64,000 nucleotides of DNA, taken from NCBI RefSeq assembly GCF_900111735.1, contig NZ_FOHW01000005.1, forward strand, positions 62,001-126,000, written 5' to 3'. Below the pieces are notes generated by a model that saw only the letters and a program-made list of their open reading frames with translations, was not told where the DNA came from and searched no databases. Made by a program: the position numbers and the translations under genes. Positions 8,558 to 16,861 of this stretch are shown in pieces. How positions within the stretch are numbered: the first letter of the stretch is position 1; the number at the start of each line of letters is the position of its first letter. Origin of the DNA: Pseudomonas graminis. GTDB taxonomy: Bacteria; Pseudomonadota; Gammaproteobacteria; Pseudomonadales; Pseudomonadaceae.

Positions 8558-9508
8558 ATGCGTAAGTCATTGATGCGAATGACATTGCGTCAATTGCGGA
8601 TCTTCAATGAGGTCTGTGACTTGCGCTCTTACAGTCGGGCGGCTGAAGAAATGTCGCTGACGCAGCCTGCCGTCAGCCTGCAGATTCGTCAGCTGGAAGA
8701 GCTGGTCGGGCAGCCTTTATTCGAATACGTGGGCAAGAAGCTTTATCTCACGGAAGCCGCCGAGGCGCTGCAGCTCGCCAGTCGCGACATCTTCGGTCGG
8801 CTGGAGAACCTCGACATGCAGCTGTCCGACATGCAGGGCTCGCTGCAGGGGCAGCTCAAACTGGCGATCGAATCCAGTGCCAAGTATTTCGTCCCCCACC
8901 TGTTCGCGGCCTTCAAGCGTAAATATCCGGAAGTCATGCTCAACCTGACGGTCGTCAACCGGGCGCAGGTGATTCGGCGACTCTCGGATAACCGCGATGA
9001 CCTGGTGGTGATGTCGATGGTCCCGCAGGACATGGGCCTGGAGTTCTTGCCCTTTCTAAATAACCCGATCGTCGCCGTCGCGCAGCCGGATCATCCGTTG
9101 ACGCTGCTGCCCAATCCGACGTTGAAGGATCTGGAGTCGGCAACACTGGTGGTCCGCGAACAGGGCTCGGGGACGCGCAAAGCGTGTGAGGAGTATTTCA
9201 AGGAGAAGCGCGTTCACTTCGAGCACACGCTGGAGGTGTCCTCGGCTGAAGCGCAGCGTGAATGCGTGGTGGCGGGGCTCGGCGTCGCACTGCTGACGCG
9301 TCATGCGCTGAGCCTGGAACTTGCCACTGGCACGCTGATTGAGCTGCCAGTGGCCGAATTGCCGCTGTACCGAAGCTGGTGCGTCGTACAGGCACGGGAC
9401 AAACGTCTGTCGCCGGTGGCTCACGCGTTCCTGTCATTCATCCGGACGGAGCGTACACAGATCAGCGTGCTGGTCGCGCGCTTTGATGGCCACCTTCCGA
9501 AGCGCTAG
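8558..9508 (+). CDS. pycR: LysR-family regulator of pyruvate carboxylase
   Basis: 316-aa LysR-type regulator. The winged helix-turn-helix covers about 8-66 (TLRQLRIFNEVCDL, then SRAAEEMSLTQPAVSLQIRQ). The effector domain (about 95-300) is of the CbbR/CysB-like type. The start at 8558 has AGGGG 7 nt upstream, though internal ATGs at 8573 and 8579 cannot be excluded. Its position divergent from pycA matches PycR of P. aeruginosa (PA5437), which controls pycAB and affects virulence and lipid metabolism. The 3' end overlaps the convergent small gene by 47 bp. Confidence 0.88.
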   Translation: MRKSLMRMTLRQLRIFNEVCDLRSYSRAAEEMSLTQPAVSLQIRQLEELVGQPLFEYVGKKLYLTEAAEALQLASRDIFGRLENLDMQLSDMQGSLQGQLKLAIESSAKYFVPHLFAAFKRKYPEVMLNLTVVNRAQVIRRLSDNRDDLVVMSMVPQDMGLEFLPFLNNPIVAVAQPDHPLTLLPNPTLKDLESATLVVREQGSGTRKACEEYFKEKRVHFEHTLEVSSAEAQRECVVAGLGVALLTRHALSLELATGTLIELPVAELPLYRSWCVVQARDKRLSPVAHAFLSFIRTERTQISVLVARFDGHLPKR

Positions 9509-9692
9509 CGCTCTGCCAGAAGTGCGCGGTGGCGCCATCCAGGTAGTTCGAGAGTTCCTGGTTCAGGCGGCGCTCTTCTGAATGGCTTTCGATTGCACGC
9601 CGGAACGCCATGCGGCGCTGGTCTTCCTGCTGACGGCGGGTTTTGGTGCTGGAGGTGCTGTGCTGCTGCGAGTCATCGTAGTGCCGAGGCAT
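9462..9692 (-). CDS. Small basic hypothetical protein
   Basis: 76-aa, highly polar protein with a disordered Ser/Gln/Arg-rich start (PRHYDDSQQHSTSSTKTRRQ), then an amphipathic helix containing RRAIESHSEERRLNQELSNY. This resembles the small PA3496-type proteins widespread in Pseudomonas, some of which are labelled putative envelope-integrity proteins; the link is from memory and tentative. It has no signal peptide or membrane segment. It converges on pycR, overlapping its 3' end by 47 bp, and is downstream of the RpiR-family gene on the same strand. Confidence 0.65.
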   Translation of the reverse strand: MPRHYDDSQQHSTSSTKTRRQQEDQRRMAFRRAIESHSEERRLNQELSNYLDGATAHFWQSASASEGGHQSARPAR

Positions 9693-9801
9693 ATCCTGTC
9701 TCCCATTCGTGTGCGGGAGTACAGAGTGGCGGGGCGCGGTGACGATCAGACGTCGGAAGCGTTACAGGTTGGTGAAGGTTTCAGCACTGCGCAGGTTCAG
9801 C

Positions 9802-10668
9802 TCAATCTTCGGACGATTTGATCGACTTCGGCGACAACCGCAAGCTGCGCAAGCTGCGCTTCACGCTCTTCAGGTGATTGACCAGGCTCGGGCCGCGCGC
9901 CATCGCGACGCCCATCGCCAGGACATCAATGACCACCAGGTGCGCGATGCGTGAGGTCAACGGCGTGTAGATCTCGGTGTCCTCGTGCACGTCGATGGCG
10001 AGGTTGACCGTGGACAACTCGGCCAATGGCGTCTGGCTCGGGCACAGCGTAATCAGGTTGGCGCCGCTCTCGCGCACCAGATTTGCGGTGATCAGCAGGT
10101 CCTTTGAGCGACCTGACTGCGAGATACACACCGCGACGTCGGTGGGCTTGAGCGTTACAGCCGACATCGCCTGCATGTGCGGATCAGAGTAAGACGCCGC
10201 CGTCAGCAGCAGTCGGAAGAACTTGTGCTGGGCGTCAGCCGCGACTGCACCGGAGGCGCCGAAACCGTAGAACTCAACCCGATGCGCGGCCGCCATGACC
10301 GTCACCGCCGCCTGCAAAGCATGGGGGTCCAGCTTTTCGCGCACTTCTATCAGCGTGTGCAGCGTGGTGTCGAAAATCTTCAGGCTGTAATCGGCGACGG
10401 AATCGTCTTCGTGGATGGCAAACTGCCCGAAGCTCGCGCCGGCGGCGAGGCTTTGCGCCAATTTGAGTTTCAGATCCTGAAAACCGGTGCAGCCAATGGC
10501 GCGGCAGAAACGCACGATGGTCGGCTCACTGATACCGACCGCATGCGCCAGATCGGCCATGGAGCTGTGCATCACGGCCGCCGGATCGAGCAGCACGTGA
10601 TCGGCTACTTTCAGCTCCGACTTGCGCAAGAGATGGCGTGACTGGGCGATGTGCTGCAACAGATTCAA
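9802..10668 (-). CDS. RpiR/HexR-family transcriptional regulator
   Basis: 288-aa regulator with an N-terminal helix-turn-helix of the RpiR type (about 1-77, SEPTIVRFCRAIGCTGFQDL) and a C-terminal SIS sugar-phosphate-binding domain (about 120-250, FYGFGASGAVAADAQHKFFR and CISQSGRSKDLL). It looks like HexR, but its place between pycR and the EAL-protein gene matches the HexR paralogue PA5438 rather than hexR itself, which sits with zwf. A perfect HexR-type palindrome 44 bp upstream of the start suggests autoregulation. The ligand is probably a phosphorylated sugar or keto-acid (inference). It likely links carbon flux to pyruvate carboxylase or another central step. Confidence 0.88.
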   Translation of the reverse strand: MNLLQHIAQSRHLLRKSELKVADHVLLDPAAVMHSSMADLAHAVGISEPTIVRFCRAIGCTGFQDLKLKLAQSLAAGASFGQFAIHEDDSVADYSLKIFDTTLHTLIEVREKLDPHALQAAVTVMAAAHRVEFYGFGASGAVAADAQHKFFRLLLTAASYSDPHMQAMSAVTLKPTDVAVCISQSGRSKDLLITANLVRESGANLITLCPSQTPLAELSTVNLAIDVHEDTEIYTPLTSRIAHLVVIDVLAMGVAMARGPSLVNHLKSVKRSLRSLRLSPKSIKSSED

Positions 10669-10711
10669 AGGACAGGACTCAAGTGAAGGAAGGGCCGGGC
10701 TGTAGCTTTCT

Positions 10712-10726
10712 TGTAGTTATACTACA
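10712..10726. promoter_or_regulatory. HexR-type palindromic operator
   Basis: TGTAGTTATACTACA, a perfect 6+6 dyad around TAT, lies just upstream of the RpiR-family gene. It fits the gammaproteobacterial HexR consensus (TGTARTwwwAYTACA). The simplest reading is autoregulation of the adjacent HexR-like gene. Confidence 0.7.
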
Positions 10727-10785
10727 TGACCTGCAAACCGCACAGTTAAACGATCTTCCCGCGGTCAACCGATCGGTGTTGAGGC

Positions 10786-12852
10786 TCAGGTCGCTTTGTA
10801 GTGTAGGGCTTTTCGCACAGGGCTCCAGGCTTCGGCCAGACAACTGCGCAGGATGCCGCCCATGACGCTGGCCTCTACCGGCCGACTGATCAAGTAGCCT
10901 TGCACCTCGTCGCAACCATGAGCCCTGAGAAACTCCAGTTGCTCGCAATCTTCCACGCCCTCGGCCACTACCCTGAGCTCAAGACTGTGGGCCATCGCGA
11001 TGATCGCTCGGGTAATCGCCGCGTCCTCTGCCCCTTCGTTCAAACCACGAATAAAGGCTTGGTCGATCTTCACGCAGTGCACCGGAAAACGTTTCAGGTA
11101 GCTCAACGATGAATAGCCCGTACCGAAGTCGTCGATGGCTAATTTCACCCCAAGTGCGCGCAGTTGCTGGAACGTGGTGATGATGTGCTCGACGCTCTCC
11201 AGCAGCTGGCTCTCAGTGAGCTCAAGCTCCAGGTATTCCGGATCTAGCCCGGTCTCTTCGAGCACTTGCCGCACAAGGCTGACCAGCTTGCCTTGACGCA
11301 TTTGATGCACCGAAAGATTGACTGAAACCCTGATCGGAGCGAGGCCCTCCCGCTGCCATTCGCAGGCCTGGTGGCAGGCTTTGCGCAGCACAAACTCCCC
11401 TATGTTGGCGATCAGGCCGGTCTCCTCCGCCAACCCGATGAACTCGCCGGGCGAAATCAGACCGCGCTCGGGATGACGCCAGCGCACCAGTGCCTCCGCG
11501 GAATTGAGACGCCCGCTTTTAAGCTCCAGCTTAGGCTGATAAAAAACCTCCAGTTGCCCTTCTGCAATCGCGCGACGTAGCTGGATTTCCAGCTGCAAAC
11601 GACCTGGCGTACCCGCCTCAAGGCTTTCGGTGTAGAACTGAAAATTGTCGCCACCCAGGTGTTTGGCGTGTTGCATGGCCATATTCGCCTGGCTGACCAG
11701 CGCGGCAATGTCCCGGGCAGAACCGGGCAGCAACGCGATGCCGATCGAAGCGCTGATCACCAGCTCATGGCCGGAAACTGATATCGGCGAACGCAGCTTC
11801 GCCAGCAGGCGCGTCGTGATTCGCGCCATCGTGGTCAGGTTGCCGTGGCTGTCAAACAGCACGGCAAACTCGTCCGCCGACAAACGCGCGACGGTATCGG
11901 CGTCTGCCACGTGGGCATTCAGCCGGCGCGCGACAAGGCGCAGCAATTGGTCAGCGATGTCGTGACCCAGGCTGTCGTTGAGCAATTTGAAGCGATCGAG
12001 ATTGATATGCAGCATGGCCAGCGTGCGCCCACCGTGACGCGCACGCTGATTGGCCTCGCGCAGCCGCTCGTTGAACAACGCCCGATTGGCAAGGCCGGTC
12101 AGCTCATCGTAATGGGTCAGATAACGCGTACGCTCTTCGTACTGGCGCGTCAGCTCGCGGTTAAGCTCGTCACTTTCGGCCTGGGCCTGTTGAAGGTGCT
12201 CGATGAGCGCCACGTTCTGAAATCGCCGGATCAGGCCCCTCTCGATCAAACGGTTGACCTGCGCGGCCACCACGATCAGCGCCAGCAGCAGAATCAGTCC
12301 GAGCCAGCCCCAGCCATGGCATTGTGGATCGCCAGTCCAGAACAGATAGAGGATGGGCGGTAGCAGGCACGGCAGCGTGAAGGTGAGGAACGCCGGAATG
12401 CTCACGGCATAGGCCACACTGGCAGACAGCGTCGCAGCGCCGATCAGGCCGAACGCCCAGGCCTGCTGAGCGAGGCTTTGCGCCGGCATCAGCACCAGCG
12501 CGGCGCTGGACAGGGTGAACCCGCTGACGCAGGCGCCGGCCAGAAACATGCGATTCCAGATCGGCTGTGAACGACGATCGAGTGATGCCGACCTGAACGC
12601 GGCGACTTGCAGCACACGCAGACAAACCAGCGCTGACAGCCAACCCAGCCAGACGCCAACCAGCACGTAACGCTCGGGGCTCCAGAGCAGCCACGCGCAG
12701 AGCAAACCATTGATGAACATGAACAGGGTCGGCAGTAGCGATCCCTGATAAAGAAGGCGGGTACGCTCGGCGGCAAGCTGGGTCGCGAACTGCTTGCAGA
12801 TGACACGGCGTGTCGCCACGGAGTCTGCCGGGGCTTCGGAGCTGAAGGTCAT
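10786..12852 (-). CDS. Membrane c-di-GMP protein: degenerate GGDEF plus EAL phosphodiesterase
   Basis: 688-aa inner-membrane signalling protein. The N-terminal 200 residues hold about five hydrophobic segments, then a short coiled-coil (about 205-240). A GGDEF domain (about 240-400) has lost its signature (ARLSADEFAVL, so SADEF in place of GGDEF). The EAL domain (about 415-670) has intact EALVRW, DDFGTGYSSL and the catalytic glutamates in recognisable places. It is therefore expected to degrade c-di-GMP, with the GGDEF part perhaps sensing GTP. ATG 12852 is preferred over an upstream TTG. It sits between the RpiR gene and uvrD as PA5442 does in P. aeruginosa. Confidence 0.88.
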   Translation of the reverse strand: MTFSSEAPADSVATRRVICKQFATQLAAERTRLLYQGSLLPTLFMFINGLLCAWLLWSPERYVLVGVWLGWLSALVCLRVLQVAAFRSASLDRRSQPIWNRMFLAGACVSGFTLSSAALVLMPAQSLAQQAWAFGLIGAATLSASVAYAVSIPAFLTFTLPCLLPPILYLFWTGDPQCHGWGWLGLILLLALIVVAAQVNRLIERGLIRRFQNVALIEHLQQAQAESDELNRELTRQYEERTRYLTHYDELTGLANRALFNERLREANQRARHGGRTLAMLHINLDRFKLLNDSLGHDIADQLLRLVARRLNAHVADADTVARLSADEFAVLFDSHGNLTTMARITTRLLAKLRSPISVSGHELVISASIGIALLPGSARDIAALVSQANMAMQHAKHLGGDNFQFYTESLEAGTPGRLQLEIQLRRAIAEGQLEVFYQPKLELKSGRLNSAEALVRWRHPERGLISPGEFIGLAEETGLIANIGEFVLRKACHQACEWQREGLAPIRVSVNLSVHQMRQGKLVSLVRQVLEETGLDPEYLELELTESQLLESVEHIITTFQQLRALGVKLAIDDFGTGYSSLSYLKRFPVHCVKIDQAFIRGLNEGAEDAAITRAIIAMAHSLELRVVAEGVEDCEQLEFLRAHGCDEVQGYLISRPVEASVMGGILRSCLAEAWSPVRKALHYKAT

Positions 12853-13022
12853 GGCATTTCTTATAATTGGTGGCCTTGAACGTTCGCGGAGGATACACAA
12901 GGGACCGTCGAGACCAAACAGTCATAAATTAAAATCTACAGACGGCAAAATAGGACCGACAACATCACGACCGGCCAGCGTTAGGGTTTGCCCATGCCCT
13001 CACGGCACCCTAGAATGCCCCG

Positions 13023-15206
13023 ATGCGCGATGACCTCTCCCTTCTGCTTAACTCCCTCAACGATGCCCAACGCCAGGCCGTAGCTGCCTCCGTGGGTCGT
13101 CAGTTGGTCCTGGCCGGCGCTGGTTCCGGCAAAACCCGTGTGCTGGTACACCGTATCGCCTGGTTGATCCAGGTCGAGAACGCCTCGCCGCACTCGATCC
13201 TGTCGGTGACGTTCACCAACAAGGCCGCTGCCGAGATGCGCCATCGCATCGAGCAGTTGATGGGCATCAACCCGGCCGGCATGTGGGTGGGTACCTTCCA
13301 CGGTCTGGCGCACCGCCTGTTGCGGGCGCACTGGCAGGAAGCGGGTCTGAACCAGAGCTTCCAGATCCTGGACAGCGATGACCAGCAGCGACTGGTCAAG
13401 CGCGTCATGCGCGAGCTGAATCTGGATGAGCAGCGCTGGCCGGCACGGCAGGCGCAGTGGTTCATAAACGGGCAGAAGGACGAAGGGCTGCGTCCTAAAC
13501 ACATTCAGGCCTCGGGCGATCTCTTTCTGACGACCATGAAGTCGGTCTATGAAGCCTATGAGGCGGCCTGTCAGCGCGCCGGCGTTATCGATTTCTCCGA
13601 GCTGCTGCTTCGCGCGCTGGACCTGTGGCGCGATAACCCGAGCCTGCTTGCTCACTATCAGCGCCGTTTCCGTCACGTGCTGGTAGACGAATTCCAGGAC
13701 ACCAACGCCGTTCAGTACGCCTGGTTGCGCCTGCTTGCCCAGGGTGGCGACAGCCTGATGGTGGTCGGCGACGACGATCAGTCCATCTATGGCTGGCGCG
13801 GCGCGAAGATCGAGAATATTCATCAGTATTCCGAAGACTTCCCCGATACCGAGACCATTCGCCTGGAGCAGAACTATCGCTCCACCGCGAGCATCCTCAA
13901 GGCCGCCAACGGCTTGATCGTCAACAACACAGGGCGGCTGGGTAAAGAGCTGTGGACTGACGTCGGCGACGGCGAGCTGATCAATCTGTATGCCGCGTTC
14001 AACGAACACGACGAAGCGCGCTACGTGGTCGAGACCATAGAAAGCGCGATCAAGACCGGCCTTGCGCGAAGCGACATCGCCATTCTCTACCGCTCCAACG
14101 CCCAGTCGCGGGTCCTTGAAGAAGCCTTGCTCCGCGAGCGCATCCCGTACCGCATCTACGGTGGCCAGCGATTCTTCGAGCGCGCCGAAATCAAGAACGC
14201 CATGGCGTATATGCGCTTGCTGGACGGGCGCGGTAATGATTCGGCGCTGGAGCGGGTCATCAACGTCCCCCCGCGCGGCATTGGCGAGAAAACCGTCGAA
14301 GCGATTCGCGAGCATGCGCGCCACGCCGACGTTTCGATGTGGGAAGCCATGCGCCTGCTGGTCGCCAACAAAGGCCTGGCCGGTCGTGCTGCGGGCGCGC
14401 TGGGCGCATTCATCGAACTGATCGAAAACCTCGCCGCCAAGGCCGCGGACATGCCGCTGCATCTGATGACCCAAACGGTTATCGAGCAGTCCGGCCTGAT
14501 CACGTACCACAAGGAAGAGAAAGGCGAGAAAGGCCAGGCCCGGGTGGAAAACCTTGAGGAACTGGTCAGCGCCGCGCGCGCCTTCGAGAACAGCGACGAA
14601 GAGGAAGACCTGACACCGCTGGCGGCCTTCCTCGGCCATGCCTCCCTGGAGGCAGGCGATACCCAGGCGGACGAGCACGAGGACAGCATTCAATTGATGA
14701 CGCTGCACAGCGCCAAAGGTCTGGAGTTCCCGTACGTGTTCCTGGTGGGCATGGAAGAAGGCCTGTTCCCGCACAAGATGAGCCTGGAAGAGCCGGGGCG
14801 CCTGGAAGAAGAGCGTCGTCTGGCTTATGTGGGCATCACCCGTGCCATGCAGCATCTGGTGATGACCTACGCAGAAACCCGACGCCTGTACGGAAGCGAA
14901 ACCTACAACAAGGTCTCGCGCTTCGTACGGGAGGTGCCGGCCAATCTGATTCAGGAAGTGCGGTTGTCCAACAGCGTGACGAGGCCGTTCGGCGGTTCCA
15001 AAACCATGGCCCCGAGTCGCCTGTTCGATGGCGAAGCCATTCCGCAGAGCCAGTTCTCCCTGGGGCAGCACGTGCAGCACGCAGTGTTTGGTGAAGGCGT
15101 GATCCTCAACTTCGAGGGTTCAGGCGCTCAGGCGCGGGTCCAGGTGAATTTCTCGGAAGGCAGCAAGTGGCTGATGCTGGGGTACGCGAAGCTCGAGCCG
15201 GTTTGA
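13023..15206 (+). CDS. uvrD: DNA helicase II
   Basis: 727-aa superfamily-1A 3'-5' helicase acting in nucleotide excision and mismatch repair. Walker A is GAGSGKT (32-38), Walker B is DEFQDTN (about 220-226), with QSIYGWRGA and the LMTLHSAKGLEFPYVFL motif of the 2A domain further on. The C-terminal Tudor-like segment (about 680-727, GQHVQHAVFGEGVILNFEG) marks UvrD/PcrA rather than Rep, which lacks it. Length matches E. coli UvrD (720 aa). Monocistronic by position. Its antisense strand carries a 699-codon open frame that is a composition artefact. Confidence 0.95.
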   Translation: MRDDLSLLLNSLNDAQRQAVAASVGRQLVLAGAGSGKTRVLVHRIAWLIQVENASPHSILSVTFTNKAAAEMRHRIEQLMGINPAGMWVGTFHGLAHRLLRAHWQEAGLNQSFQILDSDDQQRLVKRVMRELNLDEQRWPARQAQWFINGQKDEGLRPKHIQASGDLFLTTMKSVYEAYEAACQRAGVIDFSELLLRALDLWRDNPSLLAHYQRRFRHVLVDEFQDTNAVQYAWLRLLAQGGDSLMVVGDDDQSIYGWRGAKIENIHQYSEDFPDTETIRLEQNYRSTASILKAANGLIVNNTGRLGKELWTDVGDGELINLYAAFNEHDEARYVVETIESAIKTGLARSDIAILYRSNAQSRVLEEALLRERIPYRIYGGQRFFERAEIKNAMAYMRLLDGRGNDSALERVINVPPRGIGEKTVEAIREHARHADVSMWEAMRLLVANKGLAGRAAGALGAFIELIENLAAKAADMPLHLMTQTVIEQSGLITYHKEEKGEKGQARVENLEELVSAARAFENSDEEEDLTPLAAFLGHASLEAGDTQADEHEDSIQLMTLHSAKGLEFPYVFLVGMEEGLFPHKMSLEEPGRLEEERRLAYVGITRAMQHLVMTYAETRRLYGSETYNKVSRFVREVPANLIQEVRLSNSVTRPFGGSKTMAPSRLFDGEAIPQSQFSLGQHVQHAVFGEGVILNFEGSGAQARVQVNFSEGSKWLMLGYAKLEPV

Positions 15207-15412
15207 TCGGTAACTGACGATGCGTTGATGCACCCCTTGTATTCCCACATCCACCCCCCATCTTTCCTACAGAACTTTCTTCACCTGCTTACAACCCAGG
15301 TAGAGCAGGCAGGTGAAGATTCACGCAAAAGCCGGAAACATATGGCCGCTGGTCATCCCCATTTGTCCTGTGCAACATGGCGCGCGTGCAATCCACAAAC
15401 GGGAATTCCCTT

Positions 15413-16267
15413 ATGCAACGTTTTCTTAGCATCGCTCTGGCAATGATTATCGGGCTCACCATGAGCCTCGATGTCAACGCTGCGCGTTTCGGTGGTGGCA
15501 AGAGCATGGGCTCGGCGCCAAGTCACCAGGCGCGTCAAACAGCTCCTTCCACTCCTGCCGCAGCACCTAACGCCGCCGGCCGTCCTGCGCCTGCTGCGGG
15601 CGGTGCTTCCAAATGGCTGGGCCCATTGGCCGGTCTCGCCGCCGGTGGCCTTCTGGCCTCCATGTTCATGGGCGGTGGCTTCGAAGGCATGCAGTTCTTC
15701 GACATCCTGATCATGGCGATCATCGCCTTCGTGATCTTTCGCTTCATCGCGGCGCGTCGACGCAAACAGCAGCCACAGATGGCCCCCGCTGGTGCTCCTT
15801 ATCAGCGTGAAACCTTCGAACAGCCGCAACCGGCACAGAATTCGATCTTCGGCGGTTCCGCTCCTGCAGCGGCTGCCCGTCCGGTAATCAACGCGCCGGC
15901 CTGGTTCAACGAAGAACGTTTTATTGAAGCTGCCCGCAGTCACTTCCAGTCGCTGCAACAGCACTGGGACGCGAACGAGATGGACAAGATCTCCGAGTTC
16001 GTGACCCCGCAAATGCTGCAGTTCCTGAAGAAAGAACGCGCCGATCTGGGCGACGGCTTCCAGTCCACCTTCATCGACAACCTCAACGTGCAACTTGATG
16101 GTCTGGATGATCGCGCCGACAAGACCATCGCTACGCTGACGTTCAACGGTGTGTCGAAGACGTCGCGCTTCGATCAGGGCGAAGTGTTCAGTGAAAGCTG
16201 GAACATGGAACGCGCCCAGGGTGACAACCAGCCTTGGCTGGTGGCAGGTATCCGCCAGAACGGCTAA
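15413..16267 (+). CDS. Tim44-domain membrane protein
   Basis: 284-aa protein with a cleavable signal peptide (about 1-24, ending VNA). A low-complexity Ser/Ala/Pro/Gly segment follows (25-65), then two hydrophobic helices (about 70-85 and 90-108) and a C-terminal Tim44-like domain (about 160-284, beginning near FNEERFIEAARSHFQSLQQH). Bacterial members are widespread and of unknown role; the mitochondrial relative tethers the import motor. The start at 15413 is preferred over a frame-extending upstream codon because it begins the signal peptide. A strong terminator follows. Confidence 0.87.
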   Translation: MQRFLSIALAMIIGLTMSLDVNAARFGGGKSMGSAPSHQARQTAPSTPAAAPNAAGRPAPAAGGASKWLGPLAGLAAGGLLASMFMGGGFEGMQFFDILIMAIIAFVIFRFIAARRRKQQPQMAPAGAPYQRETFEQPQPAQNSIFGGSAPAAAARPVINAPAWFNEERFIEAARSHFQSLQQHWDANEMDKISEFVTPQMLQFLKKERADLGDGFQSTFIDNLNVQLDGLDDRADKTIATLTFNGVSKTSRFDQGEVFSESWNMERAQGDNQPWLVAGIRQNG

Positions 16268-16289
16268 TACCGCTGAGCTGCTGCAAATG

Positions 16290-16321
16290 AACCCCGGACT
16301 TGTTCCGGGGTTCTGTTTTTA
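16290..16321 (+). terminator. Rho-independent terminator of the Tim44-like gene
   Basis: AACCCCGGA (16290-16298) pairs perfectly with TCCGGGGTT (16304-16312) across a 5-nt loop, followed by CTG and a T-run. It lies 23 nt after the stop. Confidence 0.9.
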
Positions 16322-16394
16322 GAGAAGCCAAGTTAATTTGGCGATGCCTTTGAGCTACTGTATAACCCGCGCAAATCGTTAGAGGATCCACGTC

Positions 16395-16802
16395 GTGGAA
16401 GAAGTCATCGAACAACTCCGTGAAGCCAATGAACCGGTCCCTGTCCCGCTTGAGCTGCCTGATGAAGATCAGTTGGTCGAAGTTGAGGAGCAGCTGTTCA
16501 TCAATATCCCGTTCGTCTTCAAGGAGTTCTTGCTCACCGTAAGCGACGTGGTTTACGGCAGCCTTGAGCCAGTCACCGTCACCGATCCGGGCTCGCACAC
16601 GTATCTGCCGGAAGTGGCGGCGACCGCCTGGGACATCGGCGTGCCGCGCGAGCTTATCCCGATCTGTCAGGACGGCGAGGATTACTACTGCGTCGAGGAA
16701 GACGGCACGGTGGTGCTGTGGTCTGGCGAAGAAGAACTCGTCACCGAAGAAAACTGGGAATCCGTCTGGCACTGGGCGCGGGACGTCTGGCTGGAAAGCT
16801 GA
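16395..16802 (+). CDS. SMI1/KNR4-family protein
   Basis: 135-aa very acidic cytosolic protein of the SMI1/KNR4 (SUKH) superfamily. Typical features are the helix with IPFVFKEFLLTVSD (about 38-52), an ALPEVAATAW-like strand-helix, and the C-terminal ENWESVWHWARDVWLES. SUKH proteins often serve as immunity proteins to nuclease toxins, but no toxin gene adjoins this copy and the family is broad, so a housekeeping role is as likely. GTG start with AGAGGA 8 nt upstream. Confidence 0.82.
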   Translation: MEEVIEQLREANEPVPVPLELPDEDQLVEVEEQLFINIPFVFKEFLLTVSDVVYGSLEPVTVTDPGSHTYLPEVAATAWDIGVPRELIPICQDGEDYYCVEEDGTVVLWSGEEELVTEENWESVWHWARDVWLES

Positions 16803-16818
16803 GAATCACAACTCCTCT

Positions 16819-16859
16819 CCTGAATCAGCCTTGAGCACGCGTCTTAAGGCCGACTCAGG
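16819..16859. terminator. Hairpin between convergent genes, possible bidirectional terminator
   Basis: CCTGA (16819-16823) pairs with TCAGG (16855-16859), and inside it GCCTTGAG pairs with CTTAAGGC with one wobble. It fills the 59-bp gap between the convergent SMI1-like and antiporter genes. There is no clear T-run on either side. Confidence 0.45.
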
Positions 16860-16861
16860 GC

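Noticed and set aside
12981..15080. 699-codon open frame antisense to uvrD
   Set aside because: It mirrors the GC-rich uvrD coding sequence, its predicted protein has no recognisable domain, and uvrD is unambiguous.
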